Shown piece by piece: positions 20,276 to 24,678 of a stretch of DNA of 24,678 nucleotides. A model generated the notes under the pieces. It was not told the DNA's origin and made no database searches. It saw only the letters and a program-made list of their open reading frames with translations. Source of the stretch: Streptomyces sp. NRRL S-118 (GTDB taxonomy: Bacteria; Actinomycetota; Actinomycetes; Streptomycetales; Streptomycetaceae). The position numbers were made by a program, and so were the translations under genes. Positions within the stretch are counted from its first letter, which is position 1; each line of letters begins with the position of its first letter. The stretch is from NCBI RefSeq assembly GCF_000716335.1, contig NZ_KL591005.1, forward strand, positions 5,983 to 30,660, given 5' to 3'.

Positions 20276-20959
20276 ATGGCTCTCAGCTCTCCCCGCCGAT
20301 CCGGGCTCTCCGATCAGGTGATCGCCGAGCTGCGGAACCAGATCACCTCGGGCGAGTGGCCGGTCGGCTCCCGCATCCCCACCGAGCCGGAGCTGGTGGA
20401 GCAGCTGGGCGTGGCCCGCAACACGATCCGCGAGGCGGTGCGCGCGCTCGCGCACAACGGGCTCCTGGACATCCGCCAGGGCTCGGGCACCTACGTCGTG
20501 GCGACCAGCGAGCTCGCAGGGGTGATGCACCGCCGCTTCTCGGGGGCGGACCCGCGGCACATCGCGGAGCTGCGCGCCACGCTGGAGTCGTCCGCCGCGC
20601 GCCTGGCCGCCGAGCGCCGCACCGACCGGGACATGAAGCAGCTGGACGCGCTGCTGGCGCGTCGCGAGGAGGCGTGGGAGGCGGGTGACGCCGAGCGGTT
20701 CGTCACGGCGGACTCGGCCTTCCACCTGGCGGTGGTGGCGGCCTCGCACAACGACGTCATGGCGGAGCTCTACGCCGATCTGGGCCACCTGGTCCGGGAC
20801 TGGCTGCGCGAGGACGTGGGCCAGGAGCTGCGCCCGGAGTACCACATGGACCACGCGCGGCTGGTGGAGGCCATCCGCGCGGGCGACGCGGACGCGGCGG
20901 CCACCGAGGCGGCCGGCTACCCGTTCATGTGTCTGCGTCAGTCCCGTACCGGCTCGTGA
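20276..20959 (+). CDS. FadR/GntR-family transcriptional regulator (FCD domain)
   Basis: A 227-aa GntR regulator. The winged helix (about 9-77) shows SDQVIAELRNQITSGEW, GSRIPTEPELVEQLGVARNTIREAVRAL and LLDIRQGSGTYV. The FCD ligand domain (about 92-215) keeps likely metal/ligand residues Asp146 and His150 (ADSAFHLAV) and His193 (HARLVEAIRAGD). The ATG at 20276 is chosen because AAGGAG lies 5 nt upstream and homology begins there; the open frame upstream runs into the divergent promoter. It probably senses a small carboxylate or the transporter substrate and controls the divergent MFS gene through the repeat at 20143-20157. Its last 22 bp overlap the convergent next gene. Confidence 0.93.
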   Translation: MALSSPRRSGLSDQVIAELRNQITSGEWPVGSRIPTEPELVEQLGVARNTIREAVRALAHNGLLDIRQGSGTYVVATSELAGVMHRRFSGADPRHIAELRATLESSAARLAAERRTDRDMKQLDALLARREEAWEAGDAERFVTADSAFHLAVVAASHNDVMAELYADLGHLVRDWLREDVGQELRPEYHMDHARLVEAIRAGDADAAATEAAGYPFMCLRQSRTGS

Positions 20960-21264
20960 GTGATCCAGGCGGCGCGGACCTCCTTCCAGCACCGCTCGGT
21001 CAGCTCGGCGTAGGCGGTGGGGCCCACCTCGACGGGCGCGCTGTCGGAGTCGATGTCCCACCAACGGTCGCACTCGACGTGCAGGCGGACACGGTCCGTG
21101 TCGGGGTAGGGGTTGTGGCAGTACGCCGTGACGAGGGAGCCCTCGACCGACGTGCGGCATGAGGCGGCGTACGCTTCGTGATCGTCGGCATATGCCTGGG
21201 TACTGGCGGCGAGCCCCCACAGGAGGGCCGATGCCGCCCCCAGGGCCAGGTGGTCGCTCCGCAC
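20938..21264 (-). CDS. Small secreted four-cysteine protein, unknown function
   Basis: A 108-aa exported protein. An N-terminal hydrophobic segment (about 5-20) with an AYA-DD cleavage site after residue 26 forms a signal peptide. The mature part is acidic, Trp/Tyr-rich, with Cys36, Cys49, Cys65 and Cys92, which could form two disulfides. I chose the GTG at 21264 because GGAGGT lies 6 nt upstream; a GTG at 21270 is possible but too close to that site. The stop overlaps the end of the GntR gene by 22 bp, tail to tail. I do not recognise the family. Confidence 0.75.
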   Translation of the reverse strand: MRSDHLALGAASALLWGLAASTQAYADDHEAYAASCRTSVEGSLVTAYCHNPYPDTDRVRLHVECDRWWDIDSDSAPVEVGPTAYAELTERCWKEVRAAWITHEPVRD

Positions 21265-21325
21265 AGCCACACCTCCTCCCCGATCTCCCCGAGCGACGGA
21301 CGCGAATGTCCGTTCTGCCCAGTGT

Positions 21326-21339
21326 GCCGTGATCACGGC
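21326..21339. promoter_or_regulatory. 14-bp palindrome upstream of the secreted-protein gene
   Basis: GCCGTGATCACGGC is perfectly self-complementary and lies 62 bp ahead of the GTG start, a typical operator distance. It is also downstream of fabI, 120 bp past its stop. Function unknown. Confidence 0.4.
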
Positions 21340-21363
21340 GACTCTTCGACTCGGGGAGACGCC

Positions 21364-21405
21364 CGAGGGCCGCGCAGCCGCCCGGGGACGGGTGCGCGGC
21401 CCTCG
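21364..21405 (-). terminator. Terminator of the fabG-fabI operon
   Basis: A perfect 13-bp stem (21364-21376 with 21393-21405) encloses a 16-nt loop that can itself fold a CCCG/CGGG stem. It lies about 55 bp past the fabI stop codon. G+C-rich, without a clear T-tract. Confidence 0.75.
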
Positions 21406-21459
21406 ATGCGTACCACTCCGCGGGCGGTGCACACGGAGTCGTACGGGCTGCGGACGGGC

Positions 21460-22227
21460 TCAGGCGCCCATGATGTGCACGCCGCCGTCGACGTGGACGA
21501 TCTCTCCGGTGGTCTTCGGGAAGAAGTCGGAAAGCAGCGCCACGACACCGCGGCCGGCCGGCTCCGGGTCGGCCATGTCCCAATCGAGCGGGGAACGCTC
21601 GTCCCAGACCTTCGCCAGGTCGCCGAAGCCCGGGATGGACTTGGCGGCCATCGAGCCGAGCGGGCCGGCCGAGATCAGGTTGCAGCGGATGTTCTGCTTG
21701 CCGAGGTCCCGGGCGAGGTAGCGGCTGGTGGCCTCGAGCGCGGCCTTGGCCGGGCCCATCCAGTCGTACTGCGGCCAGGCGAACTGCGCGTCGAAGGTCA
21801 GGCCGACGACCGAGCCGCCGTTCTGCATCAGCGGCAGGCAGGCCATGGTCAGCGACTTCAGCGAGAAGGCGGAGACGTGCATCGCGGTCGAGACGGACTC
21901 GAACGGCGTGTTGAGGAAGTTGCCGCCGAGCGCGTCCTGCGGCGCGAAGCCGATGGAGTGCACGACGCCGTCGAGGCCGCCGAGCTCCTCGCCGACGATG
22001 CCGGCGAGGCGGTCGAGGTGCTCGTCGTTGGTGACGTCGAGCTCGATGACCTTGGCCGGGCGAGGCAGCTTCTTCGCGATGCGCTCGGTCAGGGTGGGCC
22101 GCGGGAAGGCCGTCAGGATGACTTCGGCGCCCTGCTCCTGGGCCACCTTGGCGGTGTGGAAGGCGATGGAGGACTCCATCAGCACACCGGTGATCAGGAC
22201 GCGCTTGCCCTCGAGGATTCCGCTCAT
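21460..22227 (-). CDS. fabI: Enoyl-[ACP] reductase (NADH), FabI/InhA
   Basis: A 255-aa type II fatty-acid-synthesis enzyme that reduces trans-2-enoyl-ACP to acyl-ACP with NADH. The N-terminus MSGILEGKRVLITG and the GVLMESSIAFHTA nucleotide loop (14-26) resemble mycobacterial InhA. VHSIGFAP (89-96) contains Ser91, at the place of InhA Ser94. The enoyl-reductase catalytic spacing Tyr154-x6-Lys161 (YDWMGPAK) is present. DVDGG-type closure appears as HVDGGVHIMGA at the end. It starts 5 bp after the fabG stop, so they are one operon in the same order as mabA-inhA. It is the predicted target of isoniazid- and triclosan-type inhibitors by homology. Confidence 0.96.
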   Translation of the reverse strand: MSGILEGKRVLITGVLMESSIAFHTAKVAQEQGAEVILTAFPRPTLTERIAKKLPRPAKVIELDVTNDEHLDRLAGIVGEELGGLDGVVHSIGFAPQDALGGNFLNTPFESVSTAMHVSAFSLKSLTMACLPLMQNGGSVVGLTFDAQFAWPQYDWMGPAKAALEATSRYLARDLGKQNIRCNLISAGPLGSMAAKSIPGFGDLAKVWDERSPLDWDMADPEPAGRGVVALLSDFFPKTTGEIVHVDGGVHIMGA

Positions 22228-22232
22228 GTGAC

Positions 22233-22949
22233 TCAGTGACCCATGCCCAATCCGCCGTCAACCGGGATGACGGCTCCAGTGATGTACGAGGCGTCGTCCG
22301 ACGCGAGGAACCGCACCGCGGCGGCGATCTCCTGAGGCTGCGCGTAGCGGCCGAGCGGCACCTGGGCGACGATGCCCTTGCGCTGGTCGTCGGTCAGCAC
22401 CTTGGTCATGTCCGTGTCGACGAAGCCCGGCGCGACGACGTTGAACGTGATGTTGCGCGAGCCCAGCTCACGGGCGAGCGAGCGCGCGAAACCGACCAGC
22501 GCGGCCTTGGAGGCGGCGTAGTTCGCCTGCCCCGCGGAGCCGAGCAGCCCCACCACGGAGGAGATCAGGACGACGCGGCCCTTCTTGGCCCGCAGCATGC
22601 CGCGGTTGGCGCGCTTGACCACGCGGAAGGTGCCGGTGAGGTTGGTGTCGAGGACGGAGGTGAAGTCGTCCTCCGACATGCGCATCAGCAGCTGGTCCTT
22701 GGTGACGCCGGCGTTCGCCACCAGCACCTCCACCGGACCGTGCTTCTCCTCGATCTCCTTGTAGGCCTGCTCCACCTGCTCGGAGTCGGTGATGTCGCAC
22801 CGGACGGCGAGGAAGCCCTCCTTGGCGAGCTCTTCCGGGTCGCCGGAGCGGTACGTGATCGCGACCTTGTCGCCGGCGTCGACGAAAGCGCGGGCGATGG
22901 CGAGGCCGATGCCCCGGTTTCCTCCGGTGACAAGAACCGAGCGGCTCAA
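22233..22949 (-). CDS. fabG: 3-oxoacyl-[ACP] reductase FabG
   Basis: A 238-aa NADPH-dependent ketoacyl-ACP reductase, the first reductive step of fatty-acid elongation. The Rossmann motif TGGNRGIG (8-15), NAG (79-81), Asn103, Ser131, Tyr144-x3-Lys148 (YAASK) and PGFVDTDM (174-181) are complete. The start is TTG at 22949, supported by AAGGG 7 nt upstream and by homology from the first residue (MSRSVLVTGG); no ATG or GTG lies upstream in frame. A rare TTG start on an essential gene may limit its translation. It is first in the operon with fabI. A TAGGTT -10 box at 22988-22993 gives a leader of about 30 nt. Confidence 0.96.
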   Translation of the reverse strand: MSRSVLVTGGNRGIGLAIARAFVDAGDKVAITYRSGDPEELAKEGFLAVRCDITDSEQVEQAYKEIEEKHGPVEVLVANAGVTKDQLLMRMSEDDFTSVLDTNLTGTFRVVKRANRGMLRAKKGRVVLISSVVGLLGSAGQANYAASKAALVGFARSLARELGSRNITFNVVAPGFVDTDMTKVLTDDQRKGIVAQVPLGRYAQPQEIAAAVRFLASDDASYITGAVIPVDGGLGMGH

Positions 22950-22987
22950 CAGATCACCCTTTCCCTTGCACGGTGTGGTTCAACGAA

Positions 22988-22993
22988 AACCTA
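22988..22993 (-). promoter_or_regulatory. -10 box of the fabG-fabI operon
   Basis: On the minus strand TAGGTT, within the 9-mer TAGGTTTTC that also occurs at the ABC-gene promoter (6358-6366). It would place the transcription start near 22980. No convincing -35 is visible. Confidence 0.4.
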
Positions 22994-23024
22994 TCGGTCC
23001 CGCCCTCACGACGAGGAATCGACC

Positions 23025-23056
23025 CCTGACAGTGGCGTACGAATGTCACTGTCGGG
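23025..23056. promoter_or_regulatory. Inverted repeat between fabG and tldD
   Basis: GACAGTG (23028-23034) and CACTGTC (23047-23053) are perfect half-sites with a 12-bp spacer; the symmetry extends to 10 bp per arm with one G:T pair (23025-23056). It lies about 75 bp from fabG and 94 bp from tldD, so it could control either or both. A fatty-acid regulator is possible but unproven. Confidence 0.5.
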
Positions 23057-23149
23057 TCCCTACAGAAAGCGCCCCGGAAAGCACTGGGCAGCGGGGCGCG
23101 CGGCGCGACATGATCGGGGACGACCGGTCTCATACGACAGGAGACATTC

Positions 23150-24673
23150 GTGCCTCATTCCATCGACGAAGCCTTCACGGCGCTGCCGCTGCGGGCGCTC
23201 GCCGACGCGGCGCTCGCGCGGGCCCGGGCGCTCGGCGCCGAGCACGCCGACTTCCGCCTCGAGCGTGTCCGCAGCGCCTCATGGCGCTTGCGGGACGCCA
23301 AACCCGCCGGGTCGTCGGACACCACGGACCTCGGGTATGCGGTGCGGGTGGTGCACGGCGGGGCGTGGGGGTTCGCCTCCGGGGTCGACCTGACCATGGA
23401 CGCCGCGGCCAGGGTCGCCTCGCAGGCGGTGGCCATGGCGAAGCTGTCGGCCCAGGTCATCGCGGCGGCGGGGTCGGACGAGCGGGTGGAGCTGGCCGAC
23501 GAGCCGGTGCACGCGGACCGGACGTGGGTCTCGTCGTACGAGATCGATCCCTTCACCGTGCCGGACGCCGACAAGAGCGGGCTGCTGGCCGAGTGGAGCG
23601 CGCGGCTGCTGCGCGCGGACGGGGTGGCCCATGTGGACGCGCAGCTGCTGACCGTCCACGAGAACAAGTTCTACGCCGACACGGCCGGGACCGTCACCAC
23701 GCAGCAGCGCGTACGGCTGCACCCGCAGCTGACGGCGGTCGCCGTGGACGGGTCGACCGGCGAGTTCGACTCCATGCGGACGATCGCGCCCCCGGCCGGG
23801 CGCGGCTGGGAGTACCTGACCGGCACCGGCTGGGACTGGGACGCGGAGCTGGAGCAGATCCCGGAGCTGCTCGCCGAGAAGATGCGGGCCCCGAGCGTGC
23901 AGGCGGGGACGTACGACCTGGTCGTGGACCCGTCCAACCTGTGGCTGACGATCCACGAGTCGATCGGCCACGCCACGGAGCTGGACCGGGCGCTCGGCTA
24001 CGAGGCGGCGTACGCGGGCACGTCCTTCGCCACCTTCGACCAGCTCGGCAAGCTGGTGTACGGCTCCGCTCTCATGAACGTGACGGGTGACCGGACCGCC
24101 GAGCACGGGCTGGCGACGATCGGGTACGACGACGAGGGCGTCGAGGCGCAGAGCTGGGACCTGGTGAAGGACGGCATCCTGGTCGGCTACCAGCTGGACC
24201 GGCGGATCGCCCGGCTGACGGGCCTCGGCCGGTCGAACGGCTGCGCCTTCGCGGACTCGCCGGAGCACGTGCCGGTGCAGCGCATGGCGAACGTGTCGCT
24301 CCAGCCGGAGCCGGGCGGCCTGTCGACGGAGGATCTGATCGGCGGGGTGGAGCGCGGGATCTACGTGGTCGGCGACCGCTCGTGGTCGATCGACATGCAG
24401 CGCTACAACTTCCAGTTCACCGGGCAGCGGTTCTTCCGCATCGAGAACGGGCGGCTGGCCGGCCAGCTGCGGGACGTCGCGTACCAGGCGACGACGACGG
24501 ACTTCTGGGGCTCGATGGAGAAGGTCGGCGGGCCGCAGACGTACGTCCTGGGCGGCGCCTTCAACTGCGGCAAGGCCCAGCCGGGCCAGATCGCGGCGGT
24601 CTCGCACGGCTGCCCGTCGGCCCTGTTCCGGGGCGTGAACATCCTCAACACCACGCAGGAGGCCGGCCGATGA
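23150..24673 (+). CDS. tldD: Metalloprotease TldD
   Basis: A 507-aa TldD subunit of the TldD/TldE (PmbA) zinc protease, which degrades unfolded peptides and matures some peptide natural products. The zinc motif HExxxH is His269-Glu270-SIG-His274, followed by ATELDRALGYEAAY. The third-ligand cysteine near the C-terminus is probably Cys473 in GGAFNCGKAQPGQ; Cys488 is a second candidate. Length and order match the family. The start is GTG at 23150 with GGAG 6 nt upstream. The TGA overlaps the ATG of the next gene (ATGA), pointing to a coupled tldE/pmbA partner. It diverges from fabG across 200 bp. Confidence 0.95.
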   Translation: MPHSIDEAFTALPLRALADAALARARALGAEHADFRLERVRSASWRLRDAKPAGSSDTTDLGYAVRVVHGGAWGFASGVDLTMDAAARVASQAVAMAKLSAQVIAAAGSDERVELADEPVHADRTWVSSYEIDPFTVPDADKSGLLAEWSARLLRADGVAHVDAQLLTVHENKFYADTAGTVTTQQRVRLHPQLTAVAVDGSTGEFDSMRTIAPPAGRGWEYLTGTGWDWDAELEQIPELLAEKMRAPSVQAGTYDLVVDPSNLWLTIHESIGHATELDRALGYEAAYAGTSFATFDQLGKLVYGSALMNVTGDRTAEHGLATIGYDDEGVEAQSWDLVKDGILVGYQLDRRIARLTGLGRSNGCAFADSPEHVPVQRMANVSLQPEPGGLSTEDLIGGVERGIYVVGDRSWSIDMQRYNFQFTGQRFFRIENGRLAGQLRDVAYQATTTDFWGSMEKVGGPQTYVLGGAFNCGKAQPGQIAAVSHGCPSALFRGVNILNTTQEAGR

Positions 24674-24678
24674 GCGCC
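24670..24678 (+). CDS. Start of the next gene, probably tldE/pmbA (partial)
   Basis: ATG AGC GCC begins inside the tldD stop as ATGA and runs off the window. Only three codons are visible. The identity as TldE/PmbA rests wholly on the usual tldD-tldE gene order. Confidence 0.5.

Noticed and set aside
18747..22261. Long open frames opposite the MFS, GntR and fabI genes
   Set aside because: They oppose or run out of frame with genes that have intact family motifs.

Overview
The window is about 24.7 kb of high-GC actinobacterial chromosome, almost certainly Streptomyces. The evidence is the very high G+C with G/C-rich third codon positions, frequent GTG starts, a short chaplin gene (chpE), a Spo0M-type sporulation protein and several genes that look Streptomyces-specific. 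It reads as conserved core chromosome. I see no integrase, transposase, phage gene, CRISPR array, toxin-antitoxin pair or biosynthetic cluster.

Layout, left to right. 1-202 is a gene-free edge with a 16-bp palindrome. Then come a 3-methyladenine DNA glycosylase (-), a Spo0M protein and a PEBP/YbhB protein (+, probable operon), a strong terminator and an HNH endonuclease (+). On the minus strand follow a TauE/SafE permease, an SPFH/stomatin protein, its usual NfeD partner, and a lone ABC ATPase. A conserved unknown protein (+) converges on chpE (-). Upstream of chpE, on the same strand, is a soluble GAF histidine kinase/LuxR-type response regulator pair with overlapping genes. Next are an SDR and a diverged QueA-like protein with ATGA-coupled reading frames (+). 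A 300-bp AT-richer leader follows, with strong potential RNA structure, ahead of a secreted SLT-domain transglycosylase (+). That gene converges on a large FHA-FHA-ABC-permease protein of the Rv1747 type (-).

An 816-bp region without a convincing gene precedes serB (+). Then, all minus, come a SixA-type phosphatase, a 66-aa membrane protein, a 39-aa membrane microprotein and a CynX/NimT-type MFS transporter. The transporter diverges from a FadR/GntR regulator (+), with a perfect inverted repeat over the likely transporter promoter. A small secreted four-cysteine protein (-) overlaps the regulator's 3' end. The window closes with fabG-fabI (-, same order as mycobacterial mabA-inhA) and tldD (+), whose stop codon overlaps the start of the next gene, probably tldE/pmbA.

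The sequence is mostly familiar. The parts most worth a second look are: the structured leader of the transglycosylase gene, which has mutually exclusive helices; two matches to one ECF-sigma-like promoter pattern (GGAACY-N16-CGTATY), one ahead of the Spo0M gene and one in the 816-bp gap where it could drive a small RNA; the QueA-like protein with altered signature motifs; the 39-aa protein next to the MFS transporter; and several genes with no Shine-Dalgarno whose start codon sits exactly 6 nt after a TANNNT box, which suggests leaderless mRNAs.
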